A stretch of 64,000 bases of DNA from Lachnospiraceae bacterium (GCA_021770785.1 JAETQH010000006.1:54497-118496); one strand, 5' to 3'. Positions 44,742 to 53,938 are shown, counted from the first letter of the stretch. Notes: generated from the sequence alone by a model not told the origin. Translations and numbers: made by a program.

Positions 44742-45656
44742 TTATTCCCCGAATGCTATGGCAAACCGTTTTTTCAGCCAGGTATCCGCCATTTCCACCC
44801 ACTTCGCCGCATCTGCATTGATCTGGGAGGAAACTGCGGAGGAAGCCTGTGTTGCCAGACTTAGTCCATGGCCTCCCTCTTCAAAAATATGTACCTCGAA
44901 GGGCACTTCCTGTTCCGCCAAGGCATATGCCATGCGAAGACTGTGCTGTACCGGAACCAGTTCATCGGCTGCCGTTGCCCACAAAAATACCGGAGGCATC
45001 TCCTTTGTCACCCATCGGGCGGGACTTACCTCTAAAAGCCGCTCCTCCGATACCTTCTTTTCTCCCAGAAAGGAAAGGTTAGAAGCTTCAAACATGGCGG
45101 TTGCCCCGGTATCCTGATTGGTATATTCCTTCATATACAGATAATCACTCAGGCAATAGCCTAACATACAGGCAGCAGGACGAAACCGTTCCTTTTCTGT
45201 CCCTGCCAAGTCGGTTATCACCGGAAGGTGCCAGTGGGTGGCATACATTGCACAGTTATGTGCCCCTGCCGAGAACCCGCATATAGCAACTTTGTTTTCA
45301 TCCACCAGCCACTCTTTGGCATGGTTTTTTATCTGCAGCATTGCCAGACCTATCTCCTGCATGGGCGCGGGATACCGGCATTCCTTTCTCGGCACCATGC
45401 CCTCAAACCCCCTCTCAAATACCTCCGCTCCATAGGTTGTATACCTTAGCACAAAGGTATGATATCCCATTGCACTAAATGCCATCGCCACCGGTTCTGC
45501 CTCCCGGTCGGAACAGCCCAGATAAGCACCACCCGGACAGATTAAAACTGCCGGACGCTTTCTTCCCGCCAGCATTTCCGGCGAATCCGATAGCAGATAC
45601 GTGGTCAGCGTCACGTCCTCTCTCCCCTCATATAAATAAATAGTCTCATGTATCAT
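44742..45656 (-). CDS. Alpha/beta hydrolase, acetyl-xylan esterase-like
   Basis: A 304-residue cytoplasmic alpha/beta hydrolase. The nucleophile is S129 in CGFSAGAH, the oxyanion loop is CPGGAYLG, the Asp is in ATAADELVP and the His in EEGGHGLS. It resembles the esterases found next to GH43 and GH115 genes. It is first in the esterase-esterase-GH115 block and has a possible promoter upstream. Confidence 0.82.
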   Translation of the reverse strand: MIHETIYLYEGREDVTLTTYLLSDSPEMLAGRKRPAVLICPGGAYLGCSDREAEPVAMAFSAMGYHTFVLRYTTYGAEVFERGFEGMVPRKECRYPAPMQEIGLAMLQIKNHAKEWLVDENKVAICGFSAGAHNCAMYATHWHLPVITDLAGTEKERFRPAACMLGYCLSDYLYMKEYTNQDTGATAMFEASNLSFLGEKKVSEERLLEVSPARWVTKEMPPVFLWATAADELVPVQHSLRMAYALAEQEVPFEVHIFEEGGHGLSLATQASSAVSSQINADAAKWVEMADTWLKKRFAIAFGE

Positions 45657-45734
45657 TCTATCTTCCTCCTGTATTTCTTATCTTCTTAAATGTCATAAGA
45701 TATCAGCTTCATTGTATTTGTTTTATCAAACAGA

Positions 45735-45756
45735 AAAAACAGGGGAAATTACAGAA
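45735..45756 (-). promoter_or_regulatory. 22-base motif shared with the region in front of the binding-protein gene
   Basis: TTCTGTAATTTCCCCTGTTT plus two more T matches the sequence at 36141-36162 at 21 of 22 bases. A TACAAT -10-like box follows 23 bases downstream. The same motif at 36141 lies about 44 bases before a TAAAAT box in front of the binding-protein gene. A regulator site is inferred; it could also be a remnant of a terminator arm. Confidence 0.35.
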
Positions 45757-45783
45757 AAAGCAGGGACAAAATATTGTCCCTGC
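45755..45783 (-). terminator. Terminator after the HAD gene
   Basis: On the minus strand GCAGGGACAA and TTGTCCCTGC form a 10-bp stem with a 4-base loop, followed by five T. It ends the purA-HAD side. Confidence 0.85.
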
Positions 45784-45823
45784 CTGTTTCTGCCGCTTGT
45801 AGCAAATTTTTACCTTTTCTTTT

Positions 45824-46432
45824 TTATTCCGGCTTTAATAGCTCTTCTAACTTCTCCTTCGCCGCCTCATATCCGGTAAAGGGTATTCCGTGTATTCCGG
45901 CAGCCTCCGCTCCGCGGATATTATCCACACGGTCATCTAAGAATACGCATTCCTCCGGCTTTAAATCAAACTTTTCAAGAAGCGTCTGATAAATCTCCGG
46001 CTCCGGCTTAATCTGGTGCACCTCAAAGGAAAACATCTGCCCGTCCACATCCTCTAAAAAGGACAGTGCCTTCTCCCTCGTCTGGGCGTAGGTTCTTCTG
46101 GCGTAATTGGAAAGGATATATAAGCGGTATCCCCTGTCCTTTAGCTCCTGCATCCAGCCTTTCACATAGTCATACTGCCAGATGGCTGTGCCTACATTAT
46201 CCCAGAACAGGCGGATTTCCTTTTCATATGCCGGGGCTTTTTCGATGAAAACCTGTAGCTGCTCCTCATCGCTTAAAACACTTCTGTCACTCTCGTTCCA
46301 GTCATTGGTTTCAATGGTTGCCTCCGATACGGCTTTTACGGTGTCCTCATCGAAGCCTAACTTGTGCATTGCCACATCCGGCTCCCACTCCACCAAAACT
46401 TTTCCCACGTCAAAAATAATATTTTTTATCAT
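45824..46432 (-). CDS. HAD family phosphatase (YihX-like)
   Basis: A 202-residue HAD hydrolase. The nucleophile motif is altered to IIFDVGKVLVEW (DVG rather than DxD), as in YihX-type members. The Ser/Thr motif is in ILSNYA, the Lys in KPEPEIY and the last motif in VFLDDRVDNI. The substrate is probably a small phosphorylated metabolite such as a sugar phosphate. It lies 12 bases after purA. Confidence 0.85.
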   Translation of the reverse strand: MIKNIIFDVGKVLVEWEPDVAMHKLGFDEDTVKAVSEATIETNDWNESDRSVLSDEEQLQVFIEKAPAYEKEIRLFWDNVGTAIWQYDYVKGWMQELKDRGYRLYILSNYARRTYAQTREKALSFLEDVDGQMFSFEVHQIKPEPEIYQTLLEKFDLKPEECVFLDDRVDNIRGAEAAGIHGIPFTGYEAAKEKLEELLKPE

Positions 46433-46444
46433 GTCATTCCCCTG

Positions 46445-47725
46445 TTATTTCGTGCGGTAAATAATATCGTCTCTTCCCGGTCCGTTAGATACCATGGTAA
46501 TCGGATAGCCAATCTGCTCTTCGATAAATTCCACATAGTTCCGGCAGTTCTCCGGTAAATCCTCGTACTTTCTAATGCCGCGGATATCACATTTCCAGCC
46601 CGGAAGGGTCTTTAATACCGGTTTTGCCTTCTCTAATTTAGCGGTGGTTGGGAAGTCGGTTGTTACCTCTCCGTCAATCTCATAGCCTACACATACCGGA
46701 ATTTCATCTAAATAGCCTAATACGTCAAGCACCGTAAATGCCACGTCTGTTGTTCCCTGCAGGCGGCAGCCGTATTTGCTTGCCACGCAGTCAAACCAGC
46801 CCATACGTCTTGGGCGTCCGGTGGTTGCTCCGTACTCTCCGCCGTCTCCGCCGCGTCTCCGAAGTTCGTCCGCCTCTTCCCCGAAAATCTCACTGACAAA
46901 GGCTCCCGCTCCCACTGCGGAGGAATATGCCTTACATACCGTCACAATCTGCCTGATTTCATAAGGAGGAATGCCTGCTCCGATAGCGCCGTATGCCGCT
47001 AAAGTGGAGGATGAGGTTACCATCGGATAAATACCGTGATCCGGATCCTTTAAGGTTCCAAGCTGTCCCTCTAAGAGAATGGTCTTTCCCTCTTTGATGG
47101 CTTTATCTAAATAAGAAGAAACGTCACAGACATAGGGTTCCACCATATTGCGGTATTCATGAAGGGTTTCTAACAGTTCCTCGGTGTTAATCAACGGTTT
47201 GTGGTACAAATGCTCTAACAGCACGTTTTTCGCCTCTGCCACCCGCACTACCTTTTCTTTTAACAGTTCCTCGTCAAACAGTTCGCTGACCTGGAAACCG
47301 ATTTTTGCATATTTATCTGAATAAAATGGTGCGATGCCCGATTTGGTGGAGCCAAAGGATTTGCCGCCTAACCGTTCCTCTTCATACTGGTCAAACAAAA
47401 TATGGTACGGCATCACAATCTGTGCACGGTCTGACACTAAAATTTTCGGTGCAGGCACATTGCGGTCCACGATGGACTGAATCTCCTTGAATAAAACCGG
47501 AATGTTTAAGGCAACGCCATTTCCGATAATGCTGGTGGTGTGATTATAAAACACGCCGGAAGGCAGGGTGTGCAGTGCAAATTTACCATAATCATTTACG
47601 ATGGTATGTCCTGCGTTCGCGCCGCCCTGAAAACGTACGATAATGTCTGCCTCTTTCGCTAACATATCCGTAATCTTACCTTTTCCCTCGTCTCCCCAGT
47701 TTGCTCCAACAACTGCTTTTACCAT
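46445..47725 (-). CDS. purA: Adenylosuccinate synthetase
   Basis: PurA joins IMP and aspartate with GTP, the first step from IMP to AMP. The 426-residue protein has the P-loop GANWGDEGKGK near residue 7, GGANAGHT, and the TTGRPRRMGWFD segment. An AGGAGG-like site (CTAGGAGG) precedes the ATG. A hairpin lies in its leader. Confidence 0.97.
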   Translation of the reverse strand: MVKAVVGANWGDEGKGKITDMLAKEADIIVRFQGGANAGHTIVNDYGKFALHTLPSGVFYNHTTSIIGNGVALNIPVLFKEIQSIVDRNVPAPKILVSDRAQIVMPYHILFDQYEEERLGGKSFGSTKSGIAPFYSDKYAKIGFQVSELFDEELLKEKVVRVAEAKNVLLEHLYHKPLINTEELLETLHEYRNMVEPYVCDVSSYLDKAIKEGKTILLEGQLGTLKDPDHGIYPMVTSSSTLAAYGAIGAGIPPYEIRQIVTVCKAYSSAVGAGAFVSEIFGEEADELRRRGGDGGEYGATTGRPRRMGWFDCVASKYGCRLQGTTDVAFTVLDVLGYLDEIPVCVGYEIDGEVTTDFPTTAKLEKAKPVLKTLPGWKCDIRGIRKYEDLPENCRNYVEFIEEQIGYPITMVSNGPGRDDIIYRTK

Positions 47726-47773
47726 TTTGTATTCCTCCTAGTTTTCCAAAAAGAATTTTCCCTGAAAAGTGCA

Positions 47774-47802
47774 CAAGAAAACGGCAGTTTGTAAAAACCG
47801 CC
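47774..47802 (-). terminator. Hairpin between lysR and purA (terminator or purA attenuator)
   Basis: On the minus strand CGGCGGTT and AACTGCCG form an 8-bp stem (one G-U) followed by TTTTCTT. It lies downstream of both the lysR stop and a purA promoter candidate, so it could end lysR transcripts or attenuate purA. Confidence 0.5.
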
Positions 47803-47824
47803 GCATCCCCGTCTTTACTTTCTG

Positions 47825-47852
47825 ATTATACATGATGTTTTTGTATAAGTAA
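47825..47852 (-). promoter_or_regulatory. Promoter candidate for purA
   Basis: On the minus strand TTACTT (47847-47852), 16 bases, and TATAAT (47825-47830). The leader would be about 95 bases and include the hairpin at 47774-47802. Confidence 0.5.
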
Positions 47853-47886
47853 AATTAATATTTATTATACATGGCATAACAATGAA

Positions 47887-48783
47887 TTATGTCTTTTCTT
47901 TTACCGAAAGACTGTCTAAAAGCATCGCCGCCGCTGCCGACAAGGGCACCCGTTCATCGGATACAATACAGAAGTGACGCTTCGGTATAGTTTTCTCAAA
48001 CGCCAGCGGAAACAATACACCGCTTTCCATCTGCTCCTTTGCAAATTCCGACACCACGCTGGCAATGCCTAAGTTCCGGATGGCAAACTGGATGAGCATA
48101 TCGCTGGTGGCAAGTTCAAACTCCGGGTGCAGGGTGACGCCCTCCTGACCTAAAAACTCCTCCACATAGCGCCTAGTGGAGGTTGTCCCCTCAAGGCACA
48201 TCACCGGATATTCCTCTAAGGCTTTATAACTTAATTTCTTCCCTTTTAAGTGCTCGAATTTTTTCCCCGCCACAAAAATATCGCTGATTTCCTTTACCGG
48301 AATCACTTTCAGATGGCTGCGGCTCTGAATCGGTGTGCTGACAATGCCGAAATCTATTTTCCCGTCGGATAAATGCCTTAAGGTTTCCGGCGTGGGGGCA
48401 TTCGTCACCGTCACCCGGATTTTCGGATATTTCTCATGGAACTGCTCTAAGTAGGGCAGCAGATAAAACTGTAATGTCATGTCACTTGCCCCGATACAGA
48501 TTTCCCCTTTTTCTAAATTCAGCATTTCAAGAAGCTTCTTCTCCCCGGAAAGTATGGTCTCGTACCCTCTTCCCACATAAGAAAACAGCACCTCTCCCTC
48601 CTTGGTCATACGCACGCCCTTTGATGTCCGCACAAACAGCGCACAGGACAAATCCTCCTCTAAATGCTTCACCGCCTGGCTCACCGCAGGCTGGGAAATG
48701 GAGAGCTTTTCCGCCGCTAAGGTGATACTCTTATAATTGGCCACATAATAGAAAATTTTATAATATTCTAAGTTAATATCCAT
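47887..48783 (-). CDS. LysR family transcriptional regulator
   Basis: A 298-residue regulator with the N-terminal helix-turn-helix (MDINLEYYKIFYYVANYKS, then LSISQPAVSQAVKHLE) and a periplasmic-binding-like effector domain (DGKIDFGIVSTPI). The ATG at 48783 gives the normal LysR start. It is divergent from the MATE gene; two direct repeats lie between them. The target and inducer are unknown. Confidence 0.92.
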   Translation of the reverse strand: MDINLEYYKIFYYVANYKSITLAAEKLSISQPAVSQAVKHLEEDLSCALFVRTSKGVRMTKEGEVLFSYVGRGYETILSGEKKLLEMLNLEKGEICIGASDMTLQFYLLPYLEQFHEKYPKIRVTVTNAPTPETLRHLSDGKIDFGIVSTPIQSRSHLKVIPVKEISDIFVAGKKFEHLKGKKLSYKALEEYPVMCLEGTTSTRRYVEEFLGQEGVTLHPEFELATSDMLIQFAIRNLGIASVVSEFAKEQMESGVLFPLAFEKTIPKRHFCIVSDERVPLSAAAAMLLDSLSVKEKT

Positions 48784-48839
48784 ATCTCTTTTCTCTCCAT
48801 TCCACTGTAAACCCGCCGTTTTTCCTTCACCCTTCACGC

Positions 48840-48874
48840 TCAAAAAAGTACATGTTTTTATCAAAAAAGTACAT
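48840..48874. promoter_or_regulatory. Direct repeats in the lysR-MATE gap (operator candidate)
   Basis: TCAAAAAAGTACAT occurs at 48840-48853 and again at 48861-48874, exactly 21 bases apart (two helical turns). The second copy touches the -35 box of the MATE promoter. This fits binding of the divergent LysR protein. Confidence 0.65.
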
Positions 48875-48902
48875 TGTTTTTTCTCATTTTATTTCGTATA
48901 CT
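48874..48902 (+). promoter_or_regulatory. Promoter of the MATE gene
   Basis: TTGTTT (48874-48879), a 17-base spacer and TATACT (48897-48902). An AAAGGAG site precedes the ATG at 48966. Confidence 0.65.
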
Positions 48903-48965
48903 AGTACAACGCAATTAACATTTGCTTCTTAAATATTACCAGAATTTGAAAGGAGACGCAACGCA

Positions 48966-50309
48966 ATGACAAAAGATATGACTTCCGGAAATCCACTGAA
49001 AATGATACTGCTTTTTTCCATTCCCGTACTGCTTGGGAATCTGTTTCAGCAGTTTTATAATATGGTTGACACCATTATCGTCGGAAGATACTTAGGGGAG
49101 GAAGCCCTCGCCGCGGTGGGCTCCACCGGATGCCTGATGTTCCTTGTGCTGGGCTTTGCCAACGGTATCGCCCAGGGCTTCGGCGTTATGGTTTCCCACG
49201 CCTTCGGCGCAAAGGATTACCGCCTGTTAAAGCACTATGTAGCCCTTTCCCTGATACTTACCGTTATCGTGTCCGTCCTTCTCACCGTCCCCACCGTGGC
49301 AGCCTCAAGGCAGTTTCTTCTGTGGATGAACACGCCGGAAAATATTCTCGGCATGGCGGACAGCTATATTAAGGTGATTTTTGCCGGTATCCTCCTCACC
49401 ATGGCATATAATGTGGTTTCCGGCATTTTAAGAGGCATCGGCGACAGCAAAACACCCCTTTACTTTTTGATTTTTTCTTCCGCGTTAAATATTATTTTAG
49501 ATATCTTTTTGATTGTGACGGTAAACTTAGGCACCGCCGGGGCTGCCTACGCCACGGTAATCGCCCAGGGAATCGCTGCGGTACTGTGCTTTCTCTACAT
49601 GTTCCGCAAATTTGACATTTTAAAGACCTCCCGCAGTGACTATTACTTAGATGCTGCCGGAGTAAAAAATATGCTGTCCATCGGCATTCCCATGGCGTTA
49701 AACTATTCCATTACCGCCATCGGCACCATGATTTTGCAAAGCGCCATCAACGTGTTTGGTTCTAGCGTTGTCGCCGCCTTTACCGCTGCCTCCAAGGTAA
49801 ACAGTATTGCCACCCAGCCTATGCCGACCCTCGGCACTGCCATCGCCACCTACTGCGGGCAGAACTTAGGAGCCGGAAAATATGACCGTATTTTCAAAGG
49901 GATGCGGCAGGGCTTTTTCCTCTGTGTGGGAACTGCCGTTGTAGCCGCAGCGTTCAGCCTTTTGGGCGGAGAATTTGTGGTGAGCTGGTTTGTCAGCAAC
50001 CCTTCGGAGGAAATCTTTACCTATGCCATGGAATATCTTACCGCCGCAAGCTGGTTTTATCTGCCCCTTGCCATGATATTCCTCTACCGGAACGCCCTGC
50101 AGGGCTTGAATCAGGGGCTTGTTCCCATGCTCAGCGGCATTGTGGAAATGTTCTGCCGTTTTGGGGCAATCCTGCTGCTTTCCCCTGGACTTGGCTATTT
50201 AGGTGTCTGCCTTGCAGACCCCGCCGCCTGGGTGGGAGCCGCCATTCCCCTTGTCATCAACTACCTTGTGTGGAAAAAAAAGGAAACTGCCGCTCTGGCA
50301 GTTTCCTAA
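48966..50309 (+). CDS. MATE family efflux transporter
   Basis: A 447-residue inner-membrane protein with about 12 helices in two MatE halves. Seen are IPVLLGNLFQQFYNMVDTIIVG at the start, and SIGIPMALNYSITAIG and NALQGLNQGLVPM in the second half. It probably exports cationic drugs or metabolites coupled to Na+ or H+. The last codons form the stem of a minus-strand terminator for the convergent degV gene. Confidence 0.92.
   Translation: MTKDMTSGNPLKMILLFSIPVLLGNLFQQFYNMVDTIIVGRYLGEEALAAVGSTGCLMFLVLGFANGIAQGFGVMVSHAFGAKDYRLLKHYVALSLILTVIVSVLLTVPTVAASRQFLLWMNTPENILGMADSYIKVIFAGILLTMAYNVVSGILRGIGDSKTPLYFLIFSSALNIILDIFLIVTVNLGTAGAAYATVIAQGIAAVLCFLYMFRKFDILKTSRSDYYLDAAGVKNMLSIGIPMALNYSITAIGTMILQSAINVFGSSVVAAFTAASKVNSIATQPMPTLGTAIATYCGQNLGAGKYDRIFKGMRQGFFLCVGTAVVAAAFSLLGGEFVVSWFVSNPSEEIFTYAMEYLTAASWFYLPLAMIFLYRNALQGLNQGLVPMLSGIVEMFCRFGAILLLSPGLGYLGVCLADPAAWVGAAIPLVINYLVWKKKETAALAVS
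50273..50307 (-). terminator. Terminator of degV, inside the 3' end of the MATE gene
   Basis: On the minus strand AGGAAACTGCC and GGCAGTTTCCT form a perfect 11-bp stem with a 5-base loop, followed by eight T. It encodes the last residues of the MATE protein on the other strand. Confidence 0.85.
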
Positions 50310-50319
50310 AAAAAACTTT

Positions 50320-51195
50320 TTACACTTCCAACTCCGGTATCTTCTTAGAGCACGCCACCGCCAGTGCTCCCGGCCCGATGTGGCAGGATACGCTTAAGGA
50401 TAACGGATTTAACACAATGTCCATACCCGGGAAAGCGGCCTCCACCTCTTTTTTGAATGCCTCTGCAGCCTCCAAATCTTTGGTATACGCCATTTCCAGA
50501 TACATATGCTCCCCGCTTGAATCCCGGAAACGCTTCTCAAAATCATTCTTCATCGCATCAATCATCATGCTTTTTGCCTGTTTTACGGTTCTCGCCTTAG
50601 CAAAGGCGTCTAACTTTTCCCCCTGAATCTGAAGCACCGGCTTTAATTTTAATAAGGTTCCCAATGCCGCTGCCGCCGGAGTGATTCTACCGCCTTTTTT
50701 CAGGTAATACAGGGTATCCACCATAATATAGATGGAAGACTCCATCTTATCCCTCTCTAAAATATTCTTAATCTCCTCTGCGCTTCTGCCCTGCGCCGCT
50801 AACGCCATGGCATCTAGCACGGACTGCCGCTGGGTGACGGAAATCCTCTGGTTATTCACCACTTGCACTCTTCCATCGTAATCCAAAGAGAGCATGAGCG
50901 CCGTCTCGCAGGATCCGCTGAGTCCTGAGGACATGGGAATATGCACAATCTCATCATAGGTTCCCAGCAGCTCGTCCCAGGTATCCGTTACGCTTCCCAC
51001 CAGTGGCATGGATGTGGAAATATTTGTATCCTGAGAAAGCATCCGGTAAAACTCTTCCTGTGTCAAATCAATGTCTTCATATAATGTCTTTTCACCTACA
51101 AAAAAAGGCATAGGCAAAATCGTAATCCCTAACTCTTTCGCCTCCTTCTGGGTAATACCGCTGTTACTGTCAGATACGACTGCTACTTTACTCAT
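50320..51195 (-). CDS. DegV family (fatty-acid binding) protein
   Basis: A 291-residue protein of the DegV fold, which binds fatty acids and in FakB presents them to a kinase. Motifs: VVSDSNSGI at the start, SMPLVGSVTDTWDEL, IHIPMSSGLSGSCETA and the RITP segment. The last part ends SVSCHIGPGALAVAC. No fakA is adjacent. It is 15 bases after methylglyoxal synthase. Confidence 0.9.
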   Translation of the reverse strand: MSKVAVVSDSNSGITQKEAKELGITILPMPFFVGEKTLYEDIDLTQEEFYRMLSQDTNISTSMPLVGSVTDTWDELLGTYDEIVHIPMSSGLSGSCETALMLSLDYDGRVQVVNNQRISVTQRQSVLDAMALAAQGRSAEEIKNILERDKMESSIYIMVDTLYYLKKGGRITPAAAALGTLLKLKPVLQIQGEKLDAFAKARTVKQAKSMMIDAMKNDFEKRFRDSSGEHMYLEMAYTKDLEAAEAFKKEVEAAFPGMDIVLNPLSLSVSCHIGPGALAVACSKKIPELEV

Positions 51196-51210
51196 GAAAC
51201 TCCTAACCTC

Positions 51211-51681
51211 CTATAATGTTTCTGAACGCTCTTTGATGTTTTTTTGGAAATTAATGATTTCATGCTCATATTCCTCCGTCATATACCGGGAGGTAATCAT
51301 GAAATCCGCAGACGCACGGTTGTTGGCAATGGGAATGTCATAGACCTGGGCAATCCGAAGAAGCGCCTTTACATCCGGGTCGTGGGGCTGTGCCGTCAGC
51401 GGGTCAGAAAAGAAAATAATAAAATCTACCTTTCCTTCCACGATTTTTGCCCCAATCTGCTGGTCGCCGCCTAAAGGACCGCTGTTATAGCCTCTCACAG
51501 GAAGGCCTGTCTTATCCGTAATCATCCGGGCCGTGGTTCCCGTACCGCACAAGAAATGATTTTTCAAAATCTCCTTGTTTTCTTCACACCATGCAATCAA
51601 ATCTGCTTTTTTATTATCATGTGCAATCAGCGCAATATTTTTCTGTCTGCCAATGGTTAATGTAATAAAATTCTCTCCCAT
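51211..51681 (-). CDS. mgsA: Methylglyoxal synthase
   Basis: MgsA turns dihydroxyacetone phosphate into methylglyoxal and phosphate, a bypass when sugar phosphates pile up. The 156-residue protein has the phosphate-binding GTTARMI, the GPLGGDQQIGA segment with its catalytic Asp, and DPLTAQPHDPD. A hairpin and an extended -10 promoter lie upstream. Confidence 0.96.
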   Translation of the reverse strand: MGENFITLTIGRQKNIALIAHDNKKADLIAWCEENKEILKNHFLCGTGTTARMITDKTGLPVRGYNSGPLGGDQQIGAKIVEGKVDFIIFFSDPLTAQPHDPDVKALLRIAQVYDIPIANNRASADFMITSRYMTEEYEHEIINFQKNIKERSETL

Positions 51682-51718
51682 GTTTCCTCTCCTTTTCTTT
51701 ATCTACTCCGCCTATTAT

Positions 51719-51743
51719 ATTATGTGCAAAAACAGCACATAAT
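51719..51743 (-). other. Hairpin in the mgsA leader
   Basis: ATTATGTGC and GCACATAAT form a perfect 9-bp stem with a 7-base loop rich in A (plus strand) or T (minus strand). It is about 38 bases before the mgsA start. The role is unknown. Confidence 0.5.
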
Positions 51744-51794
51744 CCACATTCGTCGCTCGTCGAACGTACAAGCACGCTCTTCTCGCTTTCGCTC

Positions 51795-51803
51795 ATTATA
51801 TCA
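51795..51803 (-). promoter_or_regulatory. Extended -10 promoter of mgsA
   Basis: On the minus strand TG-A-TATAAT; the -35 region (TGGAAG, 17 bases upstream) is poor, so the extended -10 would carry recognition. It lies just behind the terminator of the neighbouring chemoreceptor gene. Confidence 0.5.
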
Positions 51804-51825
51804 TATTCCTTTTCAATCTTCCACC

Positions 51826-51857
51826 AAAAAATAGAGCTGTCTGCACAGCCCTATTTT
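51826..51857 (-). terminator. Terminator after the second chemoreceptor gene
   Basis: On the minus strand AATAGGGCTGT and ACAGCTCTATT (one G-U) form an 11-bp stem with a 4-base loop and a run of six T. Confidence 0.8.
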
Positions 51858-51871
51858 CTTATTCTTTTTTG

Positions 51872-53347
51872 TTAATTTTTCTCCACCAGCTGTTTCATCT
51901 GCTGGGAAATGGAGTAAATCTCTCCCAATACCGTATTCAGCTCTTCTAAGCTGTCCATACTCTCGTCACAAACCTCTAAGCTGTTGTCTGCAGAAGCGGA
52001 AACCTCTTCACTGGTAGCGGAAAGATTGGTAATGCTGTCATTAATCCGGATGTTCGCCTCTAAGATACCATCCACCTCAGTGGTAAGACGGGACACCGCG
52101 CCATGTAACGTCTCCACCTTGTCCTCTATCAGAGAGAACTTCTCCCTCGTCTCTTCTATCATTTCATTCTGCCGCTCGGAGGATTCTGCGGATTTCTGCA
52201 TATTATCCGCCGCCTCTTCCGCATTTACCATCAATTTTTCAATGATATCTGTAATCTTTCCGGTAGCTTCCTTTGTCTCTTCCGACAATTTCCTAATTTC
52301 ATCCGCCACAACGGCAAAGCCTTTTCCTGCCTCCCCTGCACGTGCCGCCTCAATAGAAGCATTCAGCGCCAGCAGGTTAGTCTGGTCAGAAATACTTGTA
52401 ATGCTGGCAATGATAACCTCCACTTCCTTAATACGGTTATTCAGCTCCTCCGTAGTGGTTCTGGTTGCAAGGTTTATCTGCGCCGTCTCTCCCGCCTGTA
52501 CCTTTAACTGTGCCACCAGTCCGGCTCCTTCTACCACAGCTTCCTTTGAAATCTCCGAAGCGTCTTTCATGGAGTTTGTTTCCCTCTCCGCATTCTGCAG
52601 GCTGCCCTGGATATTGTTGGTCATTCTGGTCTGGGCTTCCACTGCCTCCGCCGTTACCCGCACGCTGCCGGCAATCTCTTTCACCGAATCATGGCTGTTA
52701 TTCATACTTTCCGTCAGAACCTCTGCCCTCTCCCTCGCCACGTCAAACTTATCCGCTAACTCCTCCGACAAGCCCATAATCTCGGAAGCAATTCTTGCAC
52801 TGCTGTCCATCTGCTCCTTGATGGCGCCCAAGTCCTCTTCCGCATGTCTCGCCAACACACGTACCACAATATCACATACCACACAGAATAAGATGACAAA
52901 ACAGCTCTGCATCAAGGCATCCGCCTGAGTGGCAGCTCCTGTCACGAAAGTCTTTACCGTAAGTGACAGATTCAGCACACTCACTATGACGGCACAGCAT
53001 TTTATTAGCTTTTCCTCCATATACAATACTGCTGCAAGCATAATCGGGTATGCAAACGCATAAAACACAACATGGGAATTGGTAAACACCGTTAGGGCGT
53101 ACACCGCCAACATACACACTATGCTGATTACCACGAACTGCTGCTCTTTTTTGTACTTAAAATACGCCACTAAAAAGATAACCGTGGCAACTCCGTTTAT
53201 TACCGTCCGAAGAAGCACCAATGTCATATTCGCCGTGGCATCTGCAAACCCAAGAAGGGTAAAGGCATCTATCGCACCCAGAATAATCGCACCCAAGATA
53301 AAAGTAATTTTGTTTTTCTGCAATCTCTGCTTTGTCTTTAGTTCCAT
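51872..53347 (-). CDS. Methyl-accepting chemotaxis protein without extracellular sensor
   Basis: A 491-residue receptor. About 160 N-terminal residues form some six membrane helices with only short loops, so the signal may come from within the membrane. The signalling domain follows, with the conserved tip [38 protein letters not shown] split around 340-370. No HAMP domain is clear. No cheA or flagellar genes are in the window. Confidence 0.9.
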   Translation of the reverse strand: MELKTKQRLQKNKITFILGAIILGAIDAFTLLGFADATANMTLVLLRTVINGVATVIFLVAYFKYKKEQQFVVISIVCMLAVYALTVFTNSHVVFYAFAYPIMLAAVLYMEEKLIKCCAVIVSVLNLSLTVKTFVTGAATQADALMQSCFVILFCVVCDIVVRVLARHAEEDLGAIKEQMDSSARIASEIMGLSEELADKFDVARERAEVLTESMNNSHDSVKEIAGSVRVTAEAVEAQTRMTNNIQGSLQNAERETNSMKDASEISKEAVVEGAGLVAQLKVQAGETAQINLATRTTTEELNNRIKEVEVIIASITSISDQTNLLALNASIEAARAGEAGKGFAVVADEIRKLSEETKEATGKITDIIEKLMVNAEEAADNMQKSAESSERQNEMIEETREKFSLIEDKVETLHGAVSRLTTEVDGILEANIRINDSITNLSATSEEVSASADNSLEVCDESMDSLEELNTVLGEIYSISQQMKQLVEKN

Positions 53348-53389
53348 AACATTCTCCTGCCTTTCTGGCTATGCTGTCTTTCTTCTCTC

Positions 53390-53896
53390 CTAAGGCAACT
53401 TTACTTTCCCATCCATCAGCATTTTAATAAATGCCGTATCCCTGATAATCCAGGGATCTTTTCCGATTAACGCATTCCGTTCATAAATCTTTTCGGGAGA
53501 CACCCATTTCACCTCATACCCCTTCGCTATCTCACTGGGTGTAAGCTGTAATGCCTCCTGTCTCTCCCCCGTCTCACAGTAAAAAAACATGGAATGACAG
53601 ATATATTTTTTCTCAGGATTGAATAAATCTTTTCTTATTTCCCGGATTTCTCCTAATTCTAAAATACTCTCTTCTACCACATGGAGCCCTGTCTCTTCTA
53701 AAATCTCCCGCACAAGCGCCTGTGTAAAATCTTCCCCCTTTTCTAATCCTCCGCCCGGAATCTTATATTCGCCGTCCCTGCTGCACTGCATCGCAAGCTT
53801 TCCGTCCCTGCAAATAATTCCCCGCACAGAATATTTTTCATACACACTCACCGTATTCTGATAATTTCCTGCATCAAATACCGCCAGAACCTCCAT
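53390..53896 (-). CDS. NUDIX hydrolase
   Basis: A 168-residue hydrolase with a full Nudix box, GLEKGEDFTQALVREILEET followed by GL, preceded by GGG. It splits a nucleoside diphosphate linked to an unknown group. It has its own promoter at 53939-53967. Confidence 0.88.
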   Translation of the reverse strand: MEVLAVFDAGNYQNTVSVYEKYSVRGIICRDGKLAMQCSRDGEYKIPGGGLEKGEDFTQALVREILEETGLHVVEESILELGEIREIRKDLFNPEKKYICHSMFFYCETGERQEALQLTPSEIAKGYEVKWVSPEKIYERNALIGKDPWIIRDTAFIKMLMDGKVKLP

Positions 53897-53938
53897 ATTG
53901 CTTCCTTTCCCTTGTGCATGACTTTTTTCCTACAATGA

